A stretch of DNA of 52,149 nucleotides from an uncultured Actinomycetes bacterium (GTDB lineage Bacteria; Actinomycetota; Actinomycetes; Nanopelagicales; Nanopelagicaceae). The notes beneath the pieces were generated by a model that worked only from the letters and a program-made list of their open reading frames with translations, was not told the DNA's origin and made no database searches. Every line of letters begins with the position of its first letter. Positions within the stretch are counted from its first letter, which is position 1. Positions 17,133 to 24,830 of the stretch are shown piece by piece. The stretch lies in assembly GCA_903838035.1 (NCBI GenBank), contig CAILWW010000067.1, forward strand, positions 1 to 52,149. The letters run 5' to 3'. The position numbers and the translations under genes are program-made.

Positions 17133-18670
17133 GCAGACGCCAAACCAAGGCAATAGTCATCGGCGCTGGACATAACGGCCTCATATCCTCGCTCTATCTA
17201 GCTAAGGCAGGAGTTAAAGTCGTTCTGCTCGAGGGAACCGAGCAGGCAGGCGGCGCCAGCGTCAGCCAAAAGGTCTTTGCTGAATATGAAGCTCACCTCT
17301 CTCGCTATTCGTACTTAGTTTCGCTGATGCCGGATCAAATTCGCGAGGAGTTAGAACTCTCCTTTGAAACCCTCGGGCGAAGAATTTCTTCCTTTACCCC
17401 AACAAAAATTGCTGGGGAAGATGTGGGACTACTTGTTGAACGTGTGCCGACTGCGATAACTAAGGAGAGTTTCGCGCAATTTGGCGCTACCTCTTTTACC
17501 GAGTGGGAAGATTTCTACGCGCGCGTTCAAAAATTAGCCGATGTTATTGCACCTACTATGTTGGGCAAACTTCCGAGTCGAAGTGAACTCAAGGCTGCGG
17601 TAGGAGACGAAATTTGGAATGAGATTATGGAACGCCCACTTGGCCAAGTGCTCGAGCAGAAATTCTCCGATGATTTAGTGCGTGGAGTTGTGTTGACCGA
17701 TGGCCTTATTGGCACTCATGCCGATGCGCACCACATGGCGGCAAATATCTGTTTTCTCTATCACTTGATTGGAAATGGCACCGGAGAGTGGCGCGTTCCC
17801 AAAGGCGGAATGGGGAGCTTGGTAAAAGAGCTATTGGCCAAGGCAAATGCGCATGGAGTTGAAATTCTTACCTCTCACCGAGTCTCGCTAATAAAGCGCG
17901 CGGGTGAAACGTGGCAGGTGGAGTGTACAAATGGTGCGAGTTTTAACGCCCCATATGTACTAGCCGCGTGTGCTCCACAAACTCTGGCGAAGGTATCTGA
18001 GTACTCCGCTCCCAAGAGTTTAGATGGCAGTCAAGTAAAAATTAATATGCTCTTGCAGAAATTGCCCCGCTTGAAATCTGGTATTGATGCCAAAGATGCC
18101 TTTGCTGGAACCTTTCATATCGATGAGCGATACTCAGATTTGCAAATGGCCTATCAGCAAAGCGCAGCCGGAAAGGTTCCCGATAAAATTCCGGCGGAGA
18201 TGTATTGCCATACCCTGACCGATAACTCAATTCTTTCCGACGATCTCAATTCACGGGGCTTTCATACGCTCACGCTCTTCGGCCTCCACACGCCAGCAGT
18301 GCTTTTTGAAAATAACGCAGCTGCGGTTAAAGCAGAAATCGCTCATAAACTCTTTACTCAACTTAACGAATACCTACTTGATCCCATCGAAGAGTGTTTC
18401 GCTCGCAACTCTGATGGTTCGCCATGTTTTGAGATAAAGAGCCCACTCGAACTTGAAGCCGAGATTGGCCTACCTCGCGGAAATATTTTCCATAAAGATC
18501 TCTCGATGCCTTTTAGCGAAGATGGCCAGGCTCGGAGTTGGGGCGTTGAGACCGGATTTTCCGGGCTCTACCTGGCAGGCGCCGGAGCAATTCGCGGTGG
18601 CGGCGTAAGTGGAATCCCCGGCCGAAGCGCAGCGATGGCAGTTCTTGAGGAGATAGGCTCTGGCTCATGA
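17129..18670 (+). CDS. FAD-dependent oxidoreductase, phytoene desaturase/PYROXD2-like
   Basis: A 513-residue flavoprotein. The N-terminal dinucleotide fold has GAGHNG at 12-17 and an acidic residue closing the second strand (VVLLEG). The C-terminal FAD segment is present as SGLYLAGAGAIRGGGVSGIPG. The overall pattern is that of the carotenoid isomerase/phytoene desaturase-like oxidoreductases, including the PYROXD2 group. The substrate is unknown. It is coupled by 4-nt ATGA overlaps to the lyase gene before it and to metB after it, so its placement inside a transsulfuration operon is deliberate rather than accidental. No carotenoid genes are nearby. Confidence 0.82.
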   Translation: MSRRQTKAIVIGAGHNGLISSLYLAKAGVKVVLLEGTEQAGGASVSQKVFAEYEAHLSRYSYLVSLMPDQIREELELSFETLGRRISSFTPTKIAGEDVGLLVERVPTAITKESFAQFGATSFTEWEDFYARVQKLADVIAPTMLGKLPSRSELKAAVGDEIWNEIMERPLGQVLEQKFSDDLVRGVVLTDGLIGTHADAHHMAANICFLYHLIGNGTGEWRVPKGGMGSLVKELLAKANAHGVEILTSHRVSLIKRAGETWQVECTNGASFNAPYVLAACAPQTLAKVSEYSAPKSLDGSQVKINMLLQKLPRLKSGIDAKDAFAGTFHIDERYSDLQMAYQQSAAGKVPDKIPAEMYCHTLTDNSILSDDLNSRGFHTLTLFGLHTPAVLFENNAAAVKAEIAHKLFTQLNEYLLDPIEECFARNSDGSPCFEIKSPLELEAEIGLPRGNIFHKDLSMPFSEDGQARSWGVETGFSGLYLAGAGAIRGGGVSGIPGRSAAMAVLEEIGSGS

Positions 18671-19782
18671 GTAAGAAGTTGCGCCCCGAAACGATTGTCG
18701 TCAGCGCTGGCCGCCCGGAAGTTTCACCAGATGGAGATATCAACCCTGCCATCTCCATGAACTCTACTTTCCATGCCGGTGGTCCAATTGGATATGGCCG
18801 ATCCGGTAACTCAACCTGGAGCGCACTAGAAGAGGCAATCTCCGCTCTTGAAGGTGGCCAGACCGTCTCTTTCTCTTCTGGAATTGCAGCTACTAATGCG
18901 GTCTTCTCGCTCTTGCCTCGCGGCTCTGTGATCACAGCTTCAAAACATAGTTATACCGGCACCATGAGCTTGCTCGCTGGCCTAGCAGAATCTGGTCGTG
19001 CCGAAGTTCGTTATGTAGATATCTCTGACACCAAAGAAGTTATCGCGGCACTTCCTGGAACAAATTTGCTCTGGATTGAATCTCCAACAAATCCCGGAAT
19101 GGAAGTTGCAGATATTCCCACTCTGATTAAGGCGGCAAAAGCGGCTGGCGCCGGTGTGGGCGTCGACAATACCTTTGCCACTCCGCTGCTTCAAAAGCCA
19201 CTCGAGCTTGGCGCAGATATCTCACTTCACTCTGTGACAAAGTATTTAGCCGGCCATAGCGATCTCATCATGGGCTCGATCTCATCAAATGACCCAGCCT
19301 TGATTACTCGACTCATTGAGAGTCGTCGACTTTCTGGCGCAATTCCAGGTCCATTTGAGGCATGGTTGGCGCTGCGTGGAATTCGCACTCTCGCAGTTCG
19401 CTTCGAGCGCGCCCAAGCCAACGCCATGGAGCTGGCCAAGCGCCTCTCCGATCACCCCGCCATCGAGCGCGTTCGCTATCCAGGACTTCCAACTGATCCA
19501 CATCATGAAATGGCCAAGAGTTTTATGAAGGGCTTTGGCGCAATTGTCTGCGTTGAGGTAAAGGGCGGCCCCGACGCCGCCGATAAAGCCTGTGCCTCTT
19601 CCGAGCTGGTCACCTATGCCACTTCGCTCGGTGGAGTTGAAACTTTATGGGAGCGCCGCCATCGCTGGAGCAGCGAAGCCCCAACTATTCCCTACAACTT
19701 GGTGCGAATCTCCGTCGGCATTGAAAGCGTTGAGGATATCTGGGCTGATATCGATCAAGCCCTTCGCAAGTCTCAGGCATAA
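18667..19782 (+). CDS. metB: cystathionine gamma-synthase (Cys/Met metabolism PLP enzyme)
   Basis: A 371-residue fold type I PLP enzyme. The cofactor lysine is Lys192 (SLHSVTKYLAGHSD). The active-site glycine-rich stretch FSSGIAATNAVF and the ESPTNPG segment are characteristic, as is the C-terminal RISVGIE arginine motif. By family it condenses O-acyl-homoserine with cysteine to give cystathionine; gamma-lyase activity cannot be ruled out from motifs. The usual N-terminal YSR-type loop reads YGRSGNSTW here, a mild deviation. It ends the terC-type operon. Together with the MalY-type gene it supplies homocysteine for methionine. Confidence 0.87.
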   Translation: MSKKLRPETIVVSAGRPEVSPDGDINPAISMNSTFHAGGPIGYGRSGNSTWSALEEAISALEGGQTVSFSSGIAATNAVFSLLPRGSVITASKHSYTGTMSLLAGLAESGRAEVRYVDISDTKEVIAALPGTNLLWIESPTNPGMEVADIPTLIKAAKAAGAGVGVDNTFATPLLQKPLELGADISLHSVTKYLAGHSDLIMGSISSNDPALITRLIESRRLSGAIPGPFEAWLALRGIRTLAVRFERAQANAMELAKRLSDHPAIERVRYPGLPTDPHHEMAKSFMKGFGAIVCVEVKGGPDAADKACASSELVTYATSLGGVETLWERRHRWSSEAPTIPYNLVRISVGIESVEDIWADIDQALRKSQA

Positions 19783-19797
19783 AACTCCTGCAACGGG

Positions 19798-19803
19798 TAG
19801 ATT
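19798..19803 (+). promoter_or_regulatory. -10 box TAGATT, leaderless start of a 45-residue protein gene
   Basis: TAGATT ends 6 nt before the ATG at 19810. There is no Shine-Dalgarno-like sequence. The spacing matches the leaderless pattern seen elsewhere in the window and supports the small gene as real. Confidence 0.45.
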
Positions 19804-19809
19804 AGGCAC

Positions 19810-19947
19810 ATGTTTAAGACCCTTCGCAGATTGCTTGCAATATTCGCCTTTATCGCCATGGTCTTTGGCGCGCTGCAATCATTCTTCCAATGGCTTGCGC
19901 GCAGCGAAGATGACAACCACGAAGTCTTCGTCGACGACGAGGTCTAA
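19810..19947 (+). CDS. small membrane protein, 45 residues, unknown
   Basis: A short gene. Residues 1-8 are basic (MFKTLRRL), residues 9-29 form one hydrophobic segment (AIFAFIAMVFGALQSFF region), and the C-terminal 15 residues are strongly acidic (RSEDDNHEVFVDDEV). This basic-hydrophobic-acidic layout is that of a single-pass membrane microprotein, probably with its N-terminus inside. It is preceded by a well-spaced -10 box, and its stop is 3 nt from the next start at 19951, so the two genes look like a pair. I recognise no family. Function unknown. Confidence 0.6.
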   Translation: MFKTLRRLLAIFAFIAMVFGALQSFFQWLARSEDDNHEVFVDDEV

Positions 19948-19950
19948 GCG

Positions 19951-20334
19951 ATGAGCGCCCAGGAATATATTCCCGGCACCTGTAATATTGGTAAAAGTGA
20001 AATTAAGCGCCGCCAAAGCGTGGCACTTATAGGCGCAATCGCAACAATTGCGTGGGCTATCTTTCTTATTCTAAAAGTTGACTCACGCGCACTTCGATTC
20101 TCAACTTTCATCCCAGGAATGATTTTTGCCGTTGGCTGGATTCAATCGCGCAGAAAATTCTGCCTAGCCTTTGGATTTATGGGAGCCTTCAATTTCGGTA
20201 AAGCCGGAACCCTCTCTAAAGTTCAGAGTGAAGAAGATAAAGCCGCTGACCGTAGTACTGCGCTCTCGATTTTGTCACAAGCCTTGATTTTGGCAATTGC
20301 CATTACTGGCATTGTCTATTTCTGGCCGGCTTAA
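19951..20334 (+). CDS. hypothetical membrane protein, 127 residues
   Basis: A protein with three likely hydrophobic segments: about 26-43 (LIGAIATIAWAIFLIL), about 52-65 (FIPGMIFAVGW), and 106-125 (ILSQALILAIAITGIVYFW). Between them are conserved-looking pieces: GTCNIGKSEIKRR (8-20) with a Cys, RKFCLAFGFMGAFNFG (68-83) with a second Cys, and a charged EEDKAADRSTA stretch. The two Cys-containing motifs flank the membrane part and could pair or bind metal. It begins 3 nt after the 45-residue gene. I cannot name the family from sequence alone. It is convergent with the exporter ATPase gene, 1 nt apart. Confidence 0.7.
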   Translation: MSAQEYIPGTCNIGKSEIKRRQSVALIGAIATIAWAIFLILKVDSRALRFSTFIPGMIFAVGWIQSRRKFCLAFGFMGAFNFGKAGTLSKVQSEEDKAADRSTALSILSQALILAIAITGIVYFWPA

Positions 20335-20335
20335 C

Positions 20336-21145
20336 TTACATATCTTCGTAGTTTGAGGGGAGAGTTCCGACATTTAGGAACTTCAAATACTCCTCAACGA
20401 TGGCATCTGGCTTCCCATTTGAGAGCATATTGCCCTTGTGCAGCCAGAGCGCGGTATCGCATAAATCGGTAATAGTTGCTAAGGCGTGGGAGACGATAAT
20501 AATTGTGCGAGCCTCTGCACAAAGTTCCCGCATCTTATTAAAGGATTTCTCCTTGAAACTAGCATCGCCGGCCGAGAGCGCCTCATCTAGAAGGAGGATA
20601 TCCGGCTTCATGCTGACGGCAACGCTAAAGGCCACTCGACCATACATGCCACTGGAGTAGGTACGAACTGGCATGTCGATAAAACCGTCCGGCAGATCGG
20701 CAAATGCGGCAATCTCATCGGTCTTATCTTCAATCTCATCGCGGGTCATTCCAGATGCCAAGCCGCCAAGAATGATGTTGTCTCGGCCGGATAGCGCAGG
20801 ATTAAAACCGACGCCAAGCGCCAATAGCGTTGAAACTTTTCCATTAACGATGATTCGACCCTCGGTTGGAGGGAGGATTCCGGCAATGGAACGCATCAGC
20901 GTCGATTTACCTGCGCCATTTGCGCCCACGATTCCAAGCACTGAACCATGTTTCACATCAAGGCTGAGATGTTTAACCGCCTCAACGGTACGGGTCCGTA
21001 CTGATTCACCAAGGCTGGCGCGCATCACCATATTTTTTAGCGTGCGTTTATGGTCGACATTAATCTTGTATCGAATCGAAAGGTCTTCGATTCGGATTGC
21101 CAACTCTTCTGGCATTACGACTGGGGATTTAGATTCTGACTGCAA
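20336..21145 (-). CDS. ABC transporter ATP-binding protein, Wzt/TagH type
   Basis: A 269-residue nucleotide-binding subunit of an O-antigen/teichoic acid type polysaccharide exporter. Walker A is GANGAGKST (74-82), the signature is YSSGMYGRVAF, and Walker B is ILLLDEAL; the short N-terminal extension with IRYKINVDHKRTLK is typical of the Wzt/TagH group. There is no C-terminal carbohydrate-binding domain. TTG at 21145 was chosen because AAGGGAG lies 7 nt upstream; an ATG at 21115 has no such site. The start overlaps the permease gene by 17 nt. It works with that permease at the inner membrane to flip a completed glycan. Confidence 0.9.
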   Translation of the reverse strand: MQSESKSPVVMPEELAIRIEDLSIRYKINVDHKRTLKNMVMRASLGESVRTRTVEAVKHLSLDVKHGSVLGIVGANGAGKSTLMRSIAGILPPTEGRIIVNGKVSTLLALGVGFNPALSGRDNIILGGLASGMTRDEIEDKTDEIAAFADLPDGFIDMPVRTYSSGMYGRVAFSVAVSMKPDILLLDEALSAGDASFKEKSFNKMRELCAEARTIIIVSHALATITDLCDTALWLHKGNMLSNGKPDAIVEEYLKFLNVGTLPSNYEDM

Positions 21146-22010
21146 AATCGCGCTCCCTTGAAATAAAGAAATAGCCGCCAGCTAAAATCGAAATGAGTGC
21201 CCATAAAATCATTCCGATTAACTCCGCCGAGGTTGGTCCGTGGCCTTTTATCCAGACATTTGATGTGGTGGCTAAAACCGGTCCAAGTGGATTGATGTAG
21301 AGAACCCAACGATGCCAGCCATGCAACATCTCAGGCAGCCAAAGTACGGGAGAGGCGTAGAGCCAGATTCGAGTCGCATAAGCCAAGAGCTTGTTGGTGT
21401 CGCGGAAATAAACATTCATGGTGGCAAAGATCAGTGAGAGTCCAAAACCAGTAATGCCGACGCAGGCAATTATTAAAGGTATCCAGAGATAGTTCCAGGT
21501 AAAGCCAGGAATTTGCGTCTTGGGATAGAAAAATTTACCAATCACAATCACTGCAATATAAACCGGAATGGTTGGGAGGAATTGGAAGAAAGCCGAAATG
21601 GTGCTGGAGAAAGGAAGCAGGGTGCGCGGAAAGGCTTGATTGAGAATCAAGCGTCCGCCGGCGGTGATTGATCCGGCGCCAGCAGAGATGCAGGTCTGGG
21701 CGAAGTAAAAGGTAAAGAGGCCGATCAAGATATGAGCAAGAGTCGTTAGCCCTTGCGTCTTGGCGGCGCCACCACGAATAACTGTGACGAGCAAGAAGTA
21801 GATCATGGCAAGCAGTAGTGGATTGAGTACTAACCAGACTTTGCCGAATTTGGAATCTAGATATTCGGCCTTATCAGCAAATCGAGAGAGCTCGATGGCA
21901 AAGGCGCGGCGACTCCAAAACTCTTTTAAGTAAGGAATTAGTGGCGGAAGGCTTGCTCTATGTGGTTCAAAGACCTGAATCTTGGGAGCGAACGTTGGAT
22001 TCTCGGGCAC
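21129..22010 (-). CDS. ABC transporter permease, Wzm/TagG type
   Basis: A 293-residue ABC-2 type permease with about six TM segments after a cytoplasmic N-terminal stretch (FADKAEYLDSKFGKVWLVLNPLLLAMIYF, pieces around residues 43-72). This N-terminal SxLGxxWxxxxPL-like pattern is typical of polysaccharide exporters. The start is GTG at 22010. It is paired with the Wzt-like ATPase. No glycosyltransferase, ligase or nucleotide-sugar gene is next to it, so the exported polymer cannot be told from context; manB at the start of the window could contribute mannose donors. Confidence 0.88.
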   Translation of the reverse strand: MPENPTFAPKIQVFEPHRASLPPLIPYLKEFWSRRAFAIELSRFADKAEYLDSKFGKVWLVLNPLLLAMIYFLLVTVIRGGAAKTQGLTTLAHILIGLFTFYFAQTCISAGAGSITAGGRLILNQAFPRTLLPFSSTISAFFQFLPTIPVYIAVIVIGKFFYPKTQIPGFTWNYLWIPLIIACVGITGFGLSLIFATMNVYFRDTNKLLAYATRIWLYASPVLWLPEMLHGWHRWVLYINPLGPVLATTSNVWIKGHGPTSAELIGMILWALISILAGGYFFISRERDFAVRI

Positions 22011-22110
22011 GGGGTAAGTCTGCCATCAACAAGGGGGAGATATGCACAGTTTGGCCAATGTGGCGAAGGTGGAGCTGGCTCAAGGCATAAGTATTTACTC
22101 GTTCAACCAA

Positions 22111-22130
22111 CTTCTAGCAACTTCTAGCAA
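22111..22130. repeat. tandem 10-bp direct repeat
   Basis: CTTCTAGCAA occurs twice in direct succession in the 175-nt region between the exporter genes and the secreted Lys-rich peptide gene. The spacing is one helical turn, so paired protein binding is possible, but two copies can arise by slippage. Confidence 0.5.
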
Positions 22131-22185
22131 TTTGGTCGAGCAATTTCAGTTAAAAATCAGATAAATACTAGAGAAAGAGAAAATT

Positions 22186-22401
22186 ATGAAGAAGACACTG
22201 ATCGCAATTGGTCTCACCGCTGCACTCATCCTTCCGGCATCGGCAATTACATCTGCGCATGCCGCCACCAAGAAGAGTGCGGCAGCAGCTGATACGACTG
22301 TCAAAAAAGCGCCGGTAAAGAAGGCGACGGTCAAGAAAGCCTCGGCCAAGAAGGTTGCTGGAGCAAAGCGCATCCGCAAGATGAAGGTCAAGACTCTCTA
22401 A
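22186..22401 (+). CDS. small secreted Lys/Ala-rich protein
   Basis: A 71-residue protein. Residues 1-26 form a signal peptide: Lys-Lys start, hydrophobic core (LIAIGLTAALILPASA), and a likely AHA cleavage site. The mature part of about 45 residues consists of Lys-Ala repeats (KKAPVKKATVKKASAKK) ending in a basic RIRKMKVKTL tail. A purine-rich GAGAAAGAG precedes the ATG. It resembles the histone H1-like tracts in two other genes of this window, but here outside the cytoplasm. Possible roles are binding to anionic wall polymers or acting as a cationic peptide; both are inference. Confidence 0.7.
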   Translation: MKKTLIAIGLTAALILPASAITSAHAATKKSAAAADTTVKKAPVKKATVKKASAKKVAGAKRIRKMKVKTL

Positions 22402-22503
22402 AACTTTCACTGGGTTTGGGGCTTGTGATGAATTTGAGAGCAGGCCCTGGATCTCAGCTTTTTTGTGAGAAGTTGCTTGTATACCCGCCGGCTAAGGAGT
22501 ACC

Positions 22504-22854
22504 GTGAAAGTTATGGAGATCATCATTCACGCCCGAAATGCACAGCTCGCAGAAGATTTCAAAGGAATAACTACAGAGAAGTTAAAGTCACTTGAAAGAT
22601 TCAGCGTCACCATCGAGGGCCTGAAAGTAGAGATTCAGCATGAGGCTAATCCGCGCTTTGGAAAGAGCTCTCATGAGGTAACTCTCACAACCCATGGCTC
22701 TGGTCCCTTTCTGCGTGCGGAAGGTAAGGGCTTCAATGATCTAGCCGCTTTTGACGAGGCGGTAAAAGCGTTACAACTTCAGATTAGAAAACTCCATGAA
22801 AAAACCAAAGATGTAAAACATCAATCAATTAAAACTCTTGATCCAATTGAGTAA
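22504..22854 (+). CDS. hpf: short ribosome hibernation promoting factor / RaiA-like protein
   Basis: A 116-residue HPF/RaiA domain protein. It has the beta-alpha-beta layout starting MEIIIHARNAQL, and the EIQHEANPRFGKSSHEVTLTTHG and DLAAFDEAVKALQLQIRKL segments. The start is GTG at 22504 with AAGGAG 4 nt upstream; an ATG at 22513 is the alternative. It lacks the C-terminal dimerisation domain found in the long HPF of most actinomycetes, so it is of the short type that acts without that domain. It also stands apart from the secA-comF region, where the gene often sits. Its 3' end overlaps the convergent nnrD by 26 nt. Confidence 0.85.
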   Translation: MKVMEIIIHARNAQLAEDFKGITTEKLKSLERFSVTIEGLKVEIQHEANPRFGKSSHEVTLTTHGSGPFLRAEGKGFNDLAAFDEAVKALQLQIRKLHEKTKDVKHQSIKTLDPIE

Positions 22855-23587
22855 GAGCGTCTAATACATCTGAGGCAACCACCGCACCATAACTCTTGGC
22901 GGCACGTTTACCGGCTGCGCCATGGAGCTTGAGGGCATAACCCAGCACCTCCATGATCTGTTCATCCCCCGTTGGCTGCCAGGAGGCGAGCAGCGATGCG
23001 GTGAGACCCGCCAAGATATCTCCGGTCCCCGCAGTAGAAAGCTCGGGGCCACCTTCATTATCGGTAATTAAATCTCCAGCTGGCGATGCAATCAGCGTTC
23101 CGGCGCCTTTAAGAATGACAAAGGCGCGAAAATCTCGCGCCATCGCCTTTGCGCATTCAACTCGATCTTCGCTCTCGTATCCCAATTCCCGAGCTTCGCC
23201 TTCGTGTGGGGTAATAACCACGACGCTATCTCCGGTAATTGTTTTAGCAAGGGGTATCGCAATGCTGTCGAGAACTAAAAAAGGAGCAAACGGAATAACT
23301 TTGAGGGCTGGGGAACCGGCGCCTATAACCCAAGCATCTGCGGTCAACTCCGAACCCTTATCAACTGGTACAACCTCAGGAAAACGAGCGAGAACCAAAT
23401 CTGTGGCTCGTGGGTTCTGATCAAAATACTTAATATATCCAGCCCCACCGCGAAGCGCGCCACCAACACAGAGCACTGCAGCTCCGGGGAACTCATTGGA
23501 GCCTGCTATGACACCGACAATTCCTCGAGAGTACTTATGCGAGGTAGGAGCTATCGGTGCTAAATATTTCGAGCGCTTATTGTCCAT
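22829..23587 (-). CDS. nnrD: ADP/ATP-dependent NAD(P)H-hydrate dehydratase
   Basis: A 252-residue ribokinase-fold enzyme (YjeF C-terminal domain family) that dehydrates damaged NAD(P)HX back to NAD(P)H. Visible are KYSRGIVGVIAGSNEFPGAA at the N-terminus (two short pieces), the nucleotide-binding ITPHEGEARELG, VILKGAGTLI, and the active-site STAGTGDILAGL. ATG at 23587 was chosen over 23611: TATGCT lies exactly 6 nt before it, and the upstream ATG shares bases with the divergent permease start. The epimerase half (NnrE/YjeF_N) is not fused and not nearby, so it must be elsewhere or absent. Confidence 0.9.
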   Translation of the reverse strand: MDNKRSKYLAPIAPTSHKYSRGIVGVIAGSNEFPGAAVLCVGGALRGGAGYIKYFDQNPRATDLVLARFPEVVPVDKGSELTADAWVIGAGSPALKVIPFAPFLVLDSIAIPLAKTITGDSVVVITPHEGEARELGYESEDRVECAKAMARDFRAFVILKGAGTLIASPAGDLITDNEGGPELSTAGTGDILAGLTASLLASWQPTGDEQIMEVLGYALKLHGAAGKRAAKSYGAVVASDVLDALTQLDQEF

Positions 23588-23593
23588 GTTATA

Positions 23594-23603
23594 AGCATAA
23601 GAT
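23594..23603. promoter_or_regulatory. overlapping divergent -10 boxes, nnrD and UPF0718 permease
   Basis: On the reverse strand TATGCT (23599-23594) is 6 nt before the nnrD ATG at 23587. On the forward strand TAAGAT (23598-23603) is 6 nt before the permease ATG at 23610. The two boxes overlap by two bases, so the polymerases should exclude one another. Confidence 0.5.
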
Positions 23604-23609
23604 GAATCC

Positions 23610-24830
23610 ATGGGAAAAGTCCTCGATGGCCTCGCTCAAGGCTGGTGGATGTTCTTCGATACTTTCTGGGCTTTGGTCTTTGGCTTCGCACTCTCCGGAG
23701 TAATTCAAGCCTTTGTGACGCGAAACCAGATGAAAACTTTGCTCGGCACGCATAAGCCGGCCGCAGTTGCTCGAGCCTCCTTCTTTGGCGCAGTGAGCTC
23801 TTCCTGTTCATATGCAGCAAGCGCGTTGGCAAAGAGTATTTTTACCAAAGGCGCAGATTTCACCGCATCGATGATCTTTATGTTTGCCAGCACAAATCTA
23901 GTTGTCGAATTAGGAATCGTTCTCTGGATACTTATTGGCTGGCAATTTGCACTTGCCGAGTTCGTCGGCGGAGCGATCATGATTCTTTTGCTCTGGTTAA
24001 TTCTGCCACGCGTGATTCCAGCACCGCTGGCGAGCAAGGCCAGGGGAGTTCGTTATCTCGATATGGCAACAGATGTAGTAAATACCCCGTGGCGAGCGAA
24101 GCTGAGAAAGCGCACTAGCTGGAAGAGCGCGGCCGGTTACACCATTGGTGATTTCACCATGATGCGCTTCGAGCTCATCATTGGTTTTGTAGTGGCCGGG
24201 CTGGTCTCTGCCCTCATTCCCACCTCATGGTGGCGCGCACTATTTCTTACCGGTCACGGTTTCTGGTCCTCGCTGGAGAATGCGATTATCGGACCATTTA
24301 TCGCCTTTATTAGTTTTGTCTGCTCGGTTGGTAATGTCCCACTTGCTGCGGCTTTATGGCACGGTGGAATCTCCTTTGGCGGAACAATCTCATTTATCTT
24401 CGCGGATTTGCTCTCATTGCCGCTGGTTCTGATCTACTTCAAGTATTACGGACGCGCGATTGCACTTCGGTTAGTCGTCGTATTTTGGATGGTGATGAGC
24501 GCCGCCGGACTTATTACTGAAGGAATTTACCGACTCCTCAAACTCTCACCAGCAAGAGAGGTAATGGCTATGGGCACGAGCCATGTCGGCCTCAATCGCA
24601 CCACAATTCTTGATGCCGCAGCACTCTTAATTTGTGTGCTCTTGGGCTGGCTCTATTTTTCGAAAGGTGAAGCAAGTGACGAGTTTGCCAAGGATTTAGT
24701 CTGCGGAATGCAGGTTCGCACAGCCGATGCTCCCGCAACCTATATCTATAAATCAACGACTTACTATTTTTGTATGCCTGGATGTAAGGAAGAATTCGAA
24801 AAAGATCCAGCAAAATTTATTGAAGCCTAA
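23610..24830 (+). CDS. UPF0718 (YraQ-type) permease with C-terminal YHS domain
   Basis: A 406-residue protein. Residues about 15-350 form an integral membrane permease with some ten hydrophobic segments, including the conserved AVSSSCSYAASALAKS loop and FISFVCSVGNVPLAAALW. Residues about 362-405 are a YHS domain with Cys pattern LVCGM and YYFCMPGCKEEF, which in other proteins binds metal ions. UPF0718 permeases are linked to export of arsenic or organic compounds, and YHS domains occur in copper P-type ATPases. The fusion suggests metal or metalloid handling (inference). Its stop overlaps the convergent lipoprotein gene by 4 nt. Confidence 0.85.
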   Translation: MGKVLDGLAQGWWMFFDTFWALVFGFALSGVIQAFVTRNQMKTLLGTHKPAAVARASFFGAVSSSCSYAASALAKSIFTKGADFTASMIFMFASTNLVVELGIVLWILIGWQFALAEFVGGAIMILLLWLILPRVIPAPLASKARGVRYLDMATDVVNTPWRAKLRKRTSWKSAAGYTIGDFTMMRFELIIGFVVAGLVSALIPTSWWRALFLTGHGFWSSLENAIIGPFIAFISFVCSVGNVPLAAALWHGGISFGGTISFIFADLLSLPLVLIYFKYYGRAIALRLVVVFWMVMSAAGLITEGIYRLLKLSPAREVMAMGTSHVGLNRTTILDAAALLICVLLGWLYFSKGEASDEFAKDLVCGMQVRTADAPATYIYKSTTYYFCMPGCKEEFEKDPAKFIEA

